64,000 bases of DNA, from positions 9,737,538 through 9,801,537 of the forward strand of contig NC_061146.1 in NCBI RefSeq assembly GCF_905220365.1, read 5' to 3'. Source of the DNA: Vanessa cardui. Lineage: Eukaryota > Arthropoda > Insecta > Lepidoptera > Nymphalidae. A program made the translations under genes and the position numbers. Below the pieces are notes generated by a model, which had not been told where the DNA came from, did not search any database, and saw only the letters and a program-made list of their open reading frames with translations. This document shows positions 37,301 to 44,959 of the stretch, in pieces (the stretch's first letter is position 1; each line of letters opens with the position of its first letter).

Positions 37301-40300
37301 ACTCTGAAGAGCCTTAATTTACTCATGCCTTTTTAATTAATTATAATTTGATTATTTATTATTCAAATATGTTTTCTTGATTTAAATATTAAATTTATAT
37401 TTAATTAAATTATATAAATGAATTATATAATTTCATGCACCTATTAAATATAAAAAATGTCTTGTTTTGTACTTATGATTAATTTATAAATGGAAACTGT
37501 TTTGGTTTAAGAATTGTTTTATATTTTTTTTATTTTATTGTAATTATTTCACTGTTTGTTTCCTGTACACTAAATAAATAAACACTAAATAAATAAATAA
37601 AACAAGTGCTTTAGCTACTTACATTGGGATCAGAGTATTTGTTTATGTATTTCATCAATAAACGTAATTTTAAACGTAATTTTTTCATAACTTATGTACT
37701 AAAATATAAATTTAAACATTAGCGATTTGAATTTGTAATAAAATAAACATTGTAATAAGTTTTGAAGTGATATAATTCGAGAGACTGGACCCTTAATTGC
37801 CCGGGAGTTCGTAAATCTTAGCTATGTTAGACTTGATTCTTTATTCAATGAAATAAAACAACATGAAAGCTGACAACGGACTACTTTTTCACTACATACT
37901 ATAAAAATAAATACAGACGAATTAATAACCTCCTCCTTTTTGAAGTCAGTTGTAAACAAAGTCGCTTACTCTGTCCCTATATCTCTATGTATGCTTAAAT
38001 CTTTAAAACTACGAAACGGATTTTGATGCGATTTTTCTATAGATAGAGTGATTCGTGAAGGCGGTTTTTATATATAACAGAAGGATAATCTAGTAATGAA
38101 ACATGGACAATTTTAGAAATTTCTACTGTGATGTCTTATCATTCAAACCCGTGCGAAGCCGGGGCGCTTCGCTAGTTTGAAATAGAAATCTCCATCATAT
38201 AGGAAGTGTAACCATAGACTACATTAAACAAATTAAATTAAGTTGCTTACTTGATATTATAGCATAATATGTTCATATTTTCTCACAAATTGGCATACAC
38301 AATGAATAATATCTGGCTGGCTCCTTATACACAAAATGAAACGGTAGAACACTTTCAACGTCTATTTACTTCTGAGACATTTCATACAGACAATATATTT
38401 TACAATCTCTTATATTTACAGCCTTACCAAACAATAGCGTTATTCAAAAACTTATATAAATTTAACAACGCCATCTAGGCGTCACCGATGAACTAAACAT
38501 GACAATTTTTTTATGTAATAGATTGGCGGACTAGCATATGGGCCACCTGATGGTAAGTGGTCACCATCACCCATAGATAATGACGCTGTAAGAAATATTA
38601 ACTATTCCTCACATCGTCAATGCGTCACCAACCTTGAGAACTAAGATGCTATGTCCCGTGTATCTATAGTTACACTGGCTCACTCACCCTTCAAACCGGA
38701 ACACAACTACTGATGTTTAGCGGTAGAATATCTGTTGAGTGTGTGGTACCTACCCAGGCGGGCTTGCACAAAGCCCTACCACCAAGTAAATTATAATTAG
38801 TATTTTATACAAGGAAAACTTTAACATTTATTGGTGTATTGTTTGATCCTGACACACTATAATATTGATGGTGTCATAGATCAAGGTTCGTGTGGTTCCT
38901 GCTGGGCGTTCGCAACGGCGGCTGCAGTGGAAGCAACGCTTGCCCGTAACAATGGCGCTCGCAACCTGGATCTCAGCGAGCAATCACTCGTCGACTGCGC
39001 TTGGGGGTATACTTACTTCCTATTCGTATTGGTTGTCAAGTGTTATCCAAAAAAGTAACTCATGTCTTTTCTTGGAGTTGTTCGCTTCATACCAAATTTC
39101 ATCAAATTTGATTAAGCGGTTTGGTCGTGAAAATAAGTTTTAGACAGACGTATAGTATGACACAATTTAGATGTCGCATCGGCAAAATTCGTAAAACCGA
39201 TCATATCCGAATTAAGTACGCTATCCCAAATTATCAATATTTATTTCTCATGCGAATATGATCTTTGCACAAATGTACTAACTTGTAATATCATATGACC
39301 TAATATATTAGTCAATTTGACGCGTCGATTTACATGCACTTGCTTTCTCTGACGCGTGAATGTATAGCGACGAATAGCGTCGAATGGCGCGATAGGGAGC
39401 TATGTATTTCTATTGGTTGTGTAAATCGACAGTAATCTGTTTTATTTTCATTCCATTTCATTTTCCGATGCTACATCTAATTTGTGTCGTACTATACACA
39501 GTTACTTTCACATTTATAAGATTGATTAAACCCTAATTCTTGTACTGTTTGATTGTTTATATACTTTAATGGATCGGAAGACTTAATTAAAAAAGGATTT
39601 GCCACCTACAACATAAGACAAATTAACTTAAATTAGTGATAATTTCCAGGTACGATAACTGGGGCTGCAAAGGTGGGACGTTGGACGGAGTTATGAAGTA
39701 CGTCTTGAAACATGGTATTCCAACTGAAGAGGACTATGGCTTGTATTTGGATGAGGTAAATATTATATTATTATCGATGATTGCGGGTTCAAACCCAAGC
39801 AAGCACCACTGACTATTCATGGGTTTGATTTGTCTTTATAATTCATCTCGTGCTCGGCGTTGAAGGAAAGCATCGTAAGGAAACCTGAGAATGCCACACG
39901 TGTATTCCACTAATCCGCATTGGAGCAGCATGATGGAATATGTTCCAACCCTTTGCCTCAAAGGGAGAGGAGGCCTTAGTCCATCAGTGAAATTTACAGG
40001 CTGTTGTTGTTGTTGAGGTAAATTTATTAATAGAATTTACAAATAGTTGTATCCAGCGGTTTCGTTCTCGTTTTAGGGTTATACTAAAATAATAGATAGT
40101 GCGATACAAGATAGTGTGACCTGTGTTTGCACACTATTCTCCTTTGATATTGGCGGACGAGCAATTAGCCCACCCTGTAGTAAGTGGTCACCACCGCCTA
40201 GACATTGAAGCTGTAAAATTCAGTCCTTACATTAGACAAATGCACCACCAACGTTGAGACCTAAGATGTTATATCCCTCGAGCATATAGTTTCACTGGGT

Positions 40301-41750
40301 CACTCACACTTCAAATCAGAACACAGCAATACTAAGTATTGCTGTTTGGTAGAATATCTGATGAGTGGGTACCTACCGAGACGGGCCTGCAAATAGTTTT
40401 GTCGTCTAGTTTTAAAAAACATTTGTCTATTTTTCAGAATGGCTTCTGTGCGCTGGATAACATGACTGACTTATACCACATCAGAGGTTTCGCTCAAGTG
40501 TCCGTGCTCAGCGTCAACGCAATGAAGGTCGCCCTCTATAAATACGGCCCCGTGACCGTCGCCATCAACGCCTCGCCGATCATGCAATACAAGAGCGGAA
40601 TATTTTACGATCCCGATTGGTAAGCTATAGTTTTGGGAGTATTTCTTCCAGGCAGTTCGATTAGTCTGAATGTGACAGTGTGATTACGAAAGAAAGAAAA
40701 AAGAGAGAAATGTTTAATAATTGTATTAAAAGTATAAAAAATTAAAAAAAAAAACATACTGCTTAGGTAGTATTATGATACACCAATCACATAGAGTATA
40801 CTCGTATGTGATGGTCCCAATGTAAGTAGCTAAAGCACTTGTGTTATGGAAAATCAGAAGTAACGATGGTAGCACAAACACTCAGATCCAAGACAACATA
40901 GAAAAGTAAATGATGATCTACACCGACTCGTCCGGGAATCGAACCCGGGACCTCGGAGTGGCGTACCCATGAAAACCGGTGTACACACTCGACCACGGAG
41001 ATCGTCAAATTACACGATACTTATACCAAAATAACATTTTTTACAATTTTTTGTCTGTCTCTCTGTCGTCTGTCAGGAGCGGCTAGAATAAAGTTAAGCT
41101 AAATTATAATAAAGTTAAGCTGTAATGCGCAAATTCATATCCTCACTCCACCATCACGTCGGGCGCTTCGTATCATCAACGTAATATCACAAAAGCTGCC
41201 TTATACATACTTAATAAGTTATACTAAAATCCTTGAGAGGAGGCCTTAGCCCAGCTGTGGGAAATTTACAGGCTGAGCATATGGGCCACCTGACGGTAAG
41301 TGGTCATCTTCACCCATAGACAATGACGCTGTAAGAAATTCTAACTATTCCTTACATCGTCAATGTGTCACCACTTGGGAACTAAGATGTTACGTCCCTT
41401 GTGCCTGAAGTTACACTGGCTCACTCACCCTTCAAACCGGAACACAACAATACTGCGTACTGTTATTTGGCGGCAGAATAACTGATAAGTGGGTAGTAGT
41501 ACCTACTCAGACGGGATTGCACAAAGCTCTACCACCAAGTGAATTAATTTATTCTTTTAATTTCCTCAGCAACAAAAGCCATTATAACCACGCCGTGACA
41601 GTGGTGGGTTACGGTGTTCGAGATGGTGCCACATATTGGATCGTGAAGAACTCCTGGGGTGACGACTGGGGGCAAGACGGATACATCCTAATTTCAGCTA
41701 CCAACAATAACTGTCACATATTGGAGGAAGCTTACTATCCTATTGTATAA
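22320..41750 (+). CDS. 26-29-p: Cysteine protease, 26/29-kDa proteinase type (peptidase C1A), 13 exons, complete
   Basis: Exons: 22320..22392, 22947..23043, 23703..23805, 24726..24837, 25734..25863, 28866..28975, 29989..30088, 30638..30715, 36298..36527, 38880..39006, 39650..39755, 40438..40619, 41570..41750. All borders are GT-AG and the phases join without a stop into 542 residues, close to Drosophila 26-29-p. Signal peptide MARKSLCIVIVLIVDCALG; residues about 25-240 are the long N-terminal region of this subfamily (RSRIDFYGGIVKKYYF); about 240-300 is an I29 inhibitor propeptide (FRDNLR, LTVNKFSDMT); the mature enzyme starts near residue 328. Active site: oxyanion Q346, nucleophile C352 in GSCGSCWAF, H490 in NHAVTVVGYG, N510 in VKNSWGDDWG; the GCKGG motif is present. 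Expected: a secreted or lysosomal endopeptidase activated by propeptide removal. A candidate AATAAA is at 41880. Introns are repeat-rich; a SINE duplicated the exon 11 donor. Confidence 0.93.
23095..23340 (-). repeat. Interspersed repeat family D
   Basis: Inverted copy in protease intron 2: CTTGGACTTCCAGGCAG..., TCTCAGTAGAACCTACTTTCC, ending TTGAATAAAGTTTATTTTGA. A SINE-A 3' scrap (GAGGTTTTAGCCCAGCAG) follows at 23364..23412. Confidence 0.65.
23527..23638 (+). repeat. Repeat with CTCGAAACGTCGGGATGT, Penelope-like terminus (tentative)
   Basis: It contains CGTGACCACGAACGCTGTAA and GCTCGAAACGTCGGGATG and then 'aattaatatacgcgatta'. The same segment lies inverted at 36140..36240. Termini of this kind, ending in a GAAACGTC-type motif, are known from Penelope-like elements; the assignment is inferred. 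Confidence 0.4.
23825..24025 (+). repeat. Helitron-like repeat in protease intron 3
   Basis: ATTATAAATGTGAAAGTAAC and TGTCTGTCTTTCGCGACCAAAC through to GAAGACGCAGGCATCAACTAGTT. A related end lies inverted around 39065..39150 and 62170..62380. Confidence 0.5.
24144..24423 (+). repeat. SINE-A in protease intron 3
   Basis: A box TGGCCCAGTGG, B box GGTTCAAACCC, (GTT)n tail. A short deletion removes part of 'catcttaac' and 'ggcctttagcccagcag'. Confidence 0.8.
24990..25145 (-). repeat. Interspersed repeat family D, diverged
   Basis: Inverted copy (TTGCCGGTTCTTCTTGGTAG ... AATGTAATATATATTTTGAT) in protease intron 4. Confidence 0.55.
25150..25525 (+). repeat. Old SINE-A interrupted by a younger SINE-A
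   Basis: The outer, diverged copy runs 25150..25260 and resumes 25472..25525 (ATTCTGCCACATCTG). The inner copy (25261..25471) starts GTCGAGATGGCCCAGTGG, lacks about 90 internal bases including the B box, and ends GTTGTTGTTTG. TGTATGTGTG flanks the inner copy at 25251..25260 and 25472..25481. Confidence 0.8.
26355..26562 (+). repeat. Helitron-like repeat, family F
   Basis: CGTTTGTTCCGGCTCATTTG to GCGAAGCAGAGGGTACAGCTAG, in protease intron 5. The CTAG end is the Helitron-like terminus. Confidence 0.6.
26743..27046 (+). repeat. SINE-A, full length, flanked by a 10-bp duplication
   Basis: A and B boxes intact. TTGCATCAAT occurs at 26727..26736 and again at 27046..27055, at or near both ends. 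It lies in protease intron 5. Confidence 0.85.
27560..27700 (-). mobile_element. Retroelement family R fragment
   Basis: Inverted 3' tail (ATATACAAATATGAACTAAAACTAGTTA) followed by remnants of the coding end (GCGAAAAACGAACCAGCCCTCCTGTC). Part of the sequence between them is deleted. Confidence 0.6.
27833..28027 (+). mobile_element. C-terminal fragment of a non-LTR reverse transcriptase
   Basis: 64 codons are open to TGA: HEVVDMWDVVTAVIVPIVIS, then ANGLMAKSID and KGLMQKAVLLGTARIVRKFL. This resembles the C-terminal tail of lepidopteran retroelement polymerases. The GC content is well above its surroundings. No start codon and no reverse transcriptase core are present. It lies in protease intron 5. 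Confidence 0.55.
28095..28690. other. Unclassified repeat-like stretch in protease intron 5
   Basis: It starts CTAGCTATATACCCACCCGC, typical of a transposon edge, and ends CGTGTAACCCTGTATATGAG, like the end of the MITE at 15736. No frame is supported. A SINE-C scrap lies at 28805..28835. Confidence 0.35.
29096..29395 (+). repeat. SINE-A in protease intron 6
   Basis: GCTGAGATGGCCTAGTGG start, B box GGTTCAAACCC, end GGCAGTTACTTTAC. The tail is TTAC-type, not GTT-type, a second subtype also seen at 13285, 48721 and 57414. Confidence 0.8.
29688..29726. repeat. Perfect 17-bp hairpin
   Basis: 29688..29704 pairs with 29710..29726 around an A5 loop (TTTTGGTTTATTTGTAA). It lies in protease intron 6. 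Confidence 0.8.
30225..30440 (+). repeat. Interspersed repeat family D
   Basis: AAATCAAAATAAACTTTATTC to TTAATATATCCTGCGTGGAAG. It lies in protease intron 7. Confidence 0.7.
30737..31019 (-). repeat. SINE-A in protease intron 8
   Basis: Inverted copy, AACAACAACAACAGCCTG to GGGCTATCTCG, starting only 21 bases after the exon 8 end. Confidence 0.8.
31098..31200 (+). repeat. Family B repeat, left half, split by the CR1-like element
   Basis: ATACCACTTGATGGTAAGTC to GGGCGATAAGATGTTAT. The family resumes at 35845..35930 on the other side of the retrotransposon. Confidence 0.65.
31396..34287 (-). CDS. CR1-like ORF2: endonuclease and reverse transcriptase
   Basis: The open frame starts after a TAA at 34290..34288 and ends at 31396, about 963 codons. 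An apurinic-type endonuclease comes first (VRGLRTK, MIILTETWL, LLGDFNLSDVLW, SDIHHPPL), then reverse transcriptase (FLKKCAKNLYKPLTTIYNKS, YRPISLLSNCGKILE, GFLAGRSTASN, GVPQGSHLGPLLFLIFVNDL, catalytic FYADD) and the usual C-terminal region (NILEYCSVVWSPCYQ). No stop or frameshift interrupts it, so the enzyme could be functional. No ATG precedes the conserved YYQNVRGLRTK start; the first in-frame Met lies inside the endonuclease (DYDMIILTETW), so start by re-initiation or at a non-ATG codon is inferred. It copies element RNA at the target site. Confidence 0.88.
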   Translation of the reverse strand, partial: TFIKFNLSIYYQNVRGLRTKVEKFHLSVLANDYDMIILTETWLNDTVFDYEVIDQRYNIFRRDRYSSSFSSHKKDGGGVMIAVSKKFEVTRKHDWESACEDLWISLKVGGSSSIHICVAYLPPPLDGNYVDTFLYNLSRVVTRVNEKSTIMLLGDFNLSDVLWEYNAENSFLLPSISDSYVVNRFVDTVAFNNLCQCNSVLNENRKMLDLVFSTDPSCIAISKVSTPLVPSDIHHPPLKILIQKSSYATVKFKKVLRYNYTKCDYEALNTALETIDWTAVWVGCSDVNEMVEVFYSKLMSIIHEFTPVKLPMNESFPVWYSLSLIKALREKAKYHKRYKSYGNGMDKLSYTLLQERCEALIKECYTNFINNTPNNLRRNPRYFWNFVKSRKSNSTSIPNEMTLGIEKAMGGQDIANLFARHFQNTYNLSRAYSGLPTPDITNPYGNVMSLSKFFIEEVDILGCLQSLNINKSPGPDGIPPLFLKKCAKNLYKPLTTIYNKSLEMGIFPSMWKKAHLIPIHKGGDVGDVTAYRPISLLSNCGKILESIVHREILGHTRKYINCNQHGFLAGRSTASNLVSYVSVVAKALDKKKEVHSIYTDFRKAFDVVNHRILLKKIEHMGIHGSLLRWVESYLQKRSQLVNICGFKSAEIEVASGVPQGSHLGPLLFLIFVNDLCVNIKSNFKFYADDLKIYRVINNDLDKLILQTDINYICDWCHLNQMYLNPTKCFYIKFSRKIISDTVTYYINNNLTIQEVTSIRDLGVILDSSLSFRLHLDNIIKKASKLSGFINRQLKIFKQPSVSILLFNTFVRNILEYCSVVWSPCYQVHINRLECVQKRFLYHVSYTGNKCLELKSYAQRLNFYRASSLYTRRKINDIIFLYKIIHGLIDSSDVLQCIQFSIPRPNCRMRYCTTFCLPTSRTNVLSHSPLYRMCSSYNSIRFNYDIFTDSSIASLKKSLKKIFL
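34333..35406 (-). CDS. CR1-like ORF1 protein: PHD-type zinc finger, coiled coil, C-terminal RNA-binding-like domain
   Basis: 357 residues, ATG at 35406. An N-terminal C4-x2-C7 ... C20-x4-C25-x-x-H/H-x-x-C33 ... C48-x2-C51 pattern (CSLCTA, CSSTNCSNHYHQEC, WMCPDC) is a PHD finger, as in ORF1 of CR1-type elements. Residues about 90-210 are heptad-like and charged (EIRSLRSEMNDKFKEQQ; ELEEITKTVSFLSEA), a coiled coil. The C-terminal part (LNCHRVAKY, RPRSIIIKM, WIRNGKIFVRKN) resembles the Baculo_FP / L1 ORF1-type C-terminal domain. Expected role: nucleic-acid chaperone of the retrotransposition particle. A full-length, uninterrupted frame supports a young insertion. Confidence 0.85.
   Translation of the reverse strand: MVLCSLCTANILVTQKRIRCSSTNCSNHYHQECVRYNETTAISRSKWMCPDCDKHSLKAEDNNLKHNTKKRSPTGSNKSPDPCTPNTSSIQDMILDEIRSLRSEMNDKFKEQQACLSKFDSSLCNLRKEIQELGTKVFEMRTELEEITKTVSFLSEAHDDQVNINKENSKVISNVVAENNTLRTKLGEITAELAEIEQRSRDSNIELQCVPESKSENLFTHIKKLAGTVSYQLSDKDVLNCHRVAKYNSGSKRPRSIIIKMISPRVRDNFLAAVKLYNLKNKDNKLNSTHLGFAVNRPIYVMEHLSPVNKQLHAATRIVAKEKNYEFVWIRNGKIFVRKNIKSEAKIVRDKDFLQNL
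35845..35930 (+). repeat. Family B repeat, right half
   Basis: TTTTTGGCGGTAGAATAT to TCGTTCAAAGCTCTAAAAC, the continuation of the copy at 31098..31200. Confidence 0.6.
35935..36240 (-). repeat. Helitron F copy followed by Penelope-like terminus
   Basis: 35935..36100 is an inverted family F copy (GTGTGTAGCCTAAGTTACTCC ... TTCCGTGTATA). 36140..36240 is the inverted GTCGGG/GAAACGTC repeat of 23527..23638, ending 58 bases before protease exon 9. Confidence 0.5.
36686..36790 (+). repeat. SINE-C, left part, split by a CR1/Jockey-type fragment
   Basis: GACCTCCGTATTCGAGTAGTG, GGTTCGATATCC, to CTTCTGATTATCCATAA. The missing end (CAAGTGCTTTAGCTACTTACATTGGG) resumes at 37605..37640. Confidence 0.75.
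36827..37599 (+). mobile_element. 5'-truncated non-LTR retrotransposon (C-terminal reverse transcriptase region)
   Basis: A frame open from about 36830 to TAA at 37317 reads LLYKSFVRPILEYACTVWNP, then QRRLERDMVFLYKLIH and CPRPGSRNKS, the region after the reverse transcriptase fingers in CR1/Jockey-type elements. It differs from the CR1-like element at 31201 and is on the opposite strand. A 3' region of about 280 bases ends in (AAAT)n. It has no catalytic core, so it is a dead copy. Confidence 0.8.
37605..37645 (+). repeat. SINE-C, right part
   Basis: Continuation of 36686..36790 after the retrotransposon fragment. Confidence 0.7.
37960..38185 (+). repeat. Helitron H1, near full length
   Basis: AAACAAAGTCGCTTACTCTG through to CCCGTGCGAAGCCGGGGCGC and CTAGT. 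It lies in protease intron 9. It is preceded by the end of a family E MITE (37900..37955). Confidence 0.7.
38522..38795 (+). repeat. Family B repeat, full length, just upstream of protease exon 10
   Basis: GATTGGCGGACTAGCATATG to CTACCACCAAGTAAA, ending 85 bases before the exon 10 acceptor. Confidence 0.8.
39151..39496. mobile_element. MITE with about 30-bp inverted ends (TATAGTAYGACACAA)
   Basis: The left end TATAGTATGACACAATTTAG is mirrored by the right end CTAATTTGTGTCGTACTATA, extending to GTCGCATCGG / CCGATGCTAC. It is inserted in a Helitron-like repeat in protease intron 10. A second copy lies at 55316..56156. Confidence 0.8.
39773..40014 (+). repeat. SINE-A, 5' truncated, beside the exon 11 donor
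   Basis: It begins at CGATGATTGCGGGTTCAAAC, so the A box is lost, and ends GGCTGTTGTTGTTG. GAGGTAAAT, which is the exon 11 end plus splice donor, occurs at 39753..39761 and again at 40015..40023 directly after the SINE. Confidence 0.85.
40150..40400 (+). repeat. Family B repeat upstream of protease exon 12
   Basis: TTGGCGGACGAGCAATTAGC to ACCGAGACGGGCCTGC, ending about 40 bases before the exon 12 start. It is more diverged than its neighbours. Confidence 0.75.
40790..41010 (-). repeat. SINE-C in protease intron 12
   Basis: Inverted copy with GGGAATCGAACCCGGGACC (B-box region) and a GACCACGGAG end. Confidence 0.75.
41236..41546 (+). repeat. SINE-A scrap joined to a full family B repeat, upstream of exon 13
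   Basis: 41236..41273 is a SINE-A 3' end (GGCCTTAGCCCAGCTGTGGG). 41274..41546 is family B (GAGCATATGGGCCACCTGACG to CTACCACCAAGTG), ending 23 bases before exon 13. Confidence 0.75.
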
Positions 41751-42359
41751 TCTGTTGAATGGAAAAATGTTCAAAAATCTTCTCTATAACGAACTAAACT
41801 AAAATAATCGATTATCAATGCAGACGATTTTTTTATATAATATTCAATTAATTTCGAAACTGTTTTTAAGATATTTAAAAATAAAAATCTTTATAGATAT
41901 ACTTTCTGGTCTGATGCCAGGAAGTCAAAACTATTGTCAGTTTATTTGTGATAGAGAGTATTCCTCTAGAAGATTTTTTGATTTTTTTTTCTGTTGACAA
42001 TTATACTTATACTGGGCGATATCGGTTAGTGTTTTATATGTTATGTCAGATGATTTTTGTGATAACGAGCAATATAAAATCTTTTAGTCATTGTTTTTAT
42101 TATTATTATTGTATTATACTTAGCGTAAATAAATTCCTAACGTGCAATCAATACTACTTGTTTTTATTTAAAACAATGTTATTTCAAACCCTTGATCTCC
42201 ACATTTTTAAGTTCGATACTTATTTATATAGCATTGTTACAGATTAATTATATTTGAGTATGATGAACAAGTAAAGCTTCCAAGCACGTGTTCTTAATTT
42301 TGTAAGTATACATTTGTTTGTTAAGTTTCATTAAAATCGATCCATTAGTTTCATACATC

Positions 42360-42675
42360 AACAAACAACAACAACAACAGCCTGTAAATTTCCTCTGCTG
42401 GGCTAAAGGCCTCCTCTAACTTTGAGGAGAAGGTTTGGAACATATTCCACCACGCTGTTCCAAAGCGGGTTGGTGGAATACACATGTGATGGAATACACA
42501 GAATATCGATGAAATTAGACACATGCAGGTTTCCTCACGATGTTTTCCTTCACAGCTGAGCATGAGATCAATTATAACGACAAATTAAGCACATGAATCA
42601 GCGGTGCTTGCCTGGGTTTGAACCCGCAATCATCGGTTAAGATGTACGCGTTCTAACCACTGGGCCATCTCGACT
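42360..42675 (-). repeat. SINE-A downstream of the protease gene
   Basis: Inverted copy with both pol III boxes and a CAACAACAACAACAG tail. A 14-base tandem repeat (GTGATGGAATACACAG) is inserted in the body. Confidence 0.8.
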
Positions 42676-42679
42676 CTTC

Positions 42680-43615
42680 GAGTTTCATACATAATTTGTA
42701 TTATTTTTAGATCACTATCTTTTTCTAATTTTGAAGTCGGTTTAACTTGTTATAAATCATTAGTATGGTTTAACTTTTTCGCTACTATATTATGCTATCA
42801 TTTACTACGGTTATTTTAATCTTATTACTTGTCAAAATTGATTATCATATTTATATATATTATAATAACACGGAATATTTGTAAGAAAATAACAATTTAC
42901 TAAAAGAGTAATGAGGAAGACTACGTGTAGCGCCATCTAGGGATATTTTCCGGAACTTCTGCGTAAACTTGTATCAATGCTTGAGAGAATTTGTTGTTGA
43001 TTCCTTCGTTCGCCGTAATATCGCTTTGAGTTTCTAATGTTTTTTATTTGTAAATTTGTATATTTACATCTGATATATATTTTATTAATATTGTAATCAA
43101 AAACAAACTTGTAGTCTCTGCTCTACAATTGCATACGGTACAGAGAACCATTTGGTTATTGGTATAATTTTGCAATGAAAATTTTGACAAAATTAATCAT
43201 TAAATCTTATATATTTTTTAAATAAATCTTTTCCCTAGATTAAGGCTAGGGTGCCACGTAAATCAGCCGTTAAATTTTGTTTATTTGAAAAGCGCAACTA
43301 TGAGATTATTTTTTCATTTTCCTCGTTGGAAGCTGCGTCGAAACTTTTCTGGAGTTGAAATATTGTCAGTTCATAAATATATACTAACATTATTCAAACA
43401 AAATACATTTGATTTGAACCATTTGACAAGCCGTTCTCTGTCGTATATTATCTGTATAATGAATGATGTAATTAATTCTCTAATTAAAAACGTGGCCGTC
43501 ACGAAACACAATTGATGATCTTTGAAGTAATTTATAATAAAAGAAAACCACACAACAATGAGTTTATTTATTCATTTATTAAATCAAATATATATTTCTA
43601 ATTAATATATTTTTG
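42680..43615. other. AT-rich intergenic stretch
   Basis: No exon, repeat family or RNA gene was recognised. The short ORF near 43285 lacks splice or signal-peptide support. Confidence 0.4.
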
Positions 43616-43617
43616 AC

Positions 43618-43850
43618 AACCTCCGTGTTCGAGTAGTGTGTATATCGGTTTTCATGGGTACACCACTTCGAAGTCCCGGTTTCGATTCCCGGCCGAGTCG
43701 ATGGAAAAATTCATTAGTTTTCTATGTTGTCTTGGGTCTGGGTGTAGATGGTAAGATCGCTACTTCTGATTTTCCATAACACAAGTGCTTTAGCTTCTTA
43801 CATTGAGATTAGAGTAATGTATGTGATGTTGTCCAATATTTATTTATTTA
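43618..43850 (+). repeat. SINE-C, full length
   Basis: GACAACCTCCGTGTTCGAGTAG, GGTTTCGATTCC, CAAGTGCTTTAGCTTCTTAC, tail ATTTATTTATTTA. Confidence 0.8.
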
Positions 43851-44307
43851 ACTAGCTGACCCGGCAAACTTCGTACTGCCACAATCGAAATACTTAAATA
43901 ATCCAAATGTGATGAGCATAGAAACCACTGCACGCAGCGACACTGGTGATCTAACAGTAACAATAAATAACTGATACTTACATTAAAAGCGACACTATCA
44001 ATATTTTTTTCTATATTTTCAATGACACAGGAATTATGAGGTTGTGTGATAAATTACCATGTCGCTATAATTAAGTCCGTACAACATAAAGTTTGCAAAA
44101 CCATTTATTGTAAACTGGCTATACCGTAAGTTTTAATTTGACTCATTTGCAATACAAATCAATATAATATCACTAAATACAACACAGGTAAATAATAAAG
44201 GTGGTCAAGTTTTATTATGGTGATGTTGCTCATAATTTTTTGAAAATATTGTCTGATTTATATTGCTCATATATAAATAACTTTAATCAAATATAATATA
44301 ATATATG

Positions 44308-44465
44308 AGTGGTGTGTACACTGGTTTCCACTCCGCGGTCGATGTAGATTATCATTCGTTTTCTACGTAGTCTTGGATCTGGGTGTGTACTTCTGACTTT
44401 CCATAACACAGTGCTTTAGTTACTTACATTGGGATCAGAGTAATGCATGTGATGTTGTCTCATAT
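44308..44465 (+). repeat. SINE-C, internally deleted
   Basis: GAGTGGTGTGTACACTGG directly joined to CTCCGCGGTCGATGTAG, so the B-box region is gone. The end is CATTGGGATCAGAG. Confidence 0.7.
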
Positions 44466-44959
44466 TTATTTATTTAATTGACCTTAGTAAAAAAACTTTG
44501 CAAAAGAGCTAATGTATGTCGTACATCATAAGGTCACACATCATGTTGAAATGCAGCAACGAACGTAAGCCCATTAAAATTTGACTAAGGACAATAACCC
44601 ACCTACCGCACCAACTGATTATCATATTCGACTATGACTTGTTGTTGTTGACTTGTATTACTTGAACACGTTACGAAAGGTAACTCAAATGTCCAAATAA
44701 CCCATATAAGATTCCGCTGAGTATCGCTAACGTGTTCCTCAGAATTGAAGAGTTTCGTTACTTTGGATCCCATGCTCAGAATCTAACCAAACTTTCACCT
44801 CTTAACAGATAACAGTACCCTTGAAGTATATTCTTTCTACTAAAAAAAGAATCATCAAAATTGCTTGCGTGATTTTGAGTTACTTACCTATTTATTATCG
44901 CACATGCATAATGCAAATTTAAGACTTATGTGGTTTTCATATGGATACCATCATCAGAA

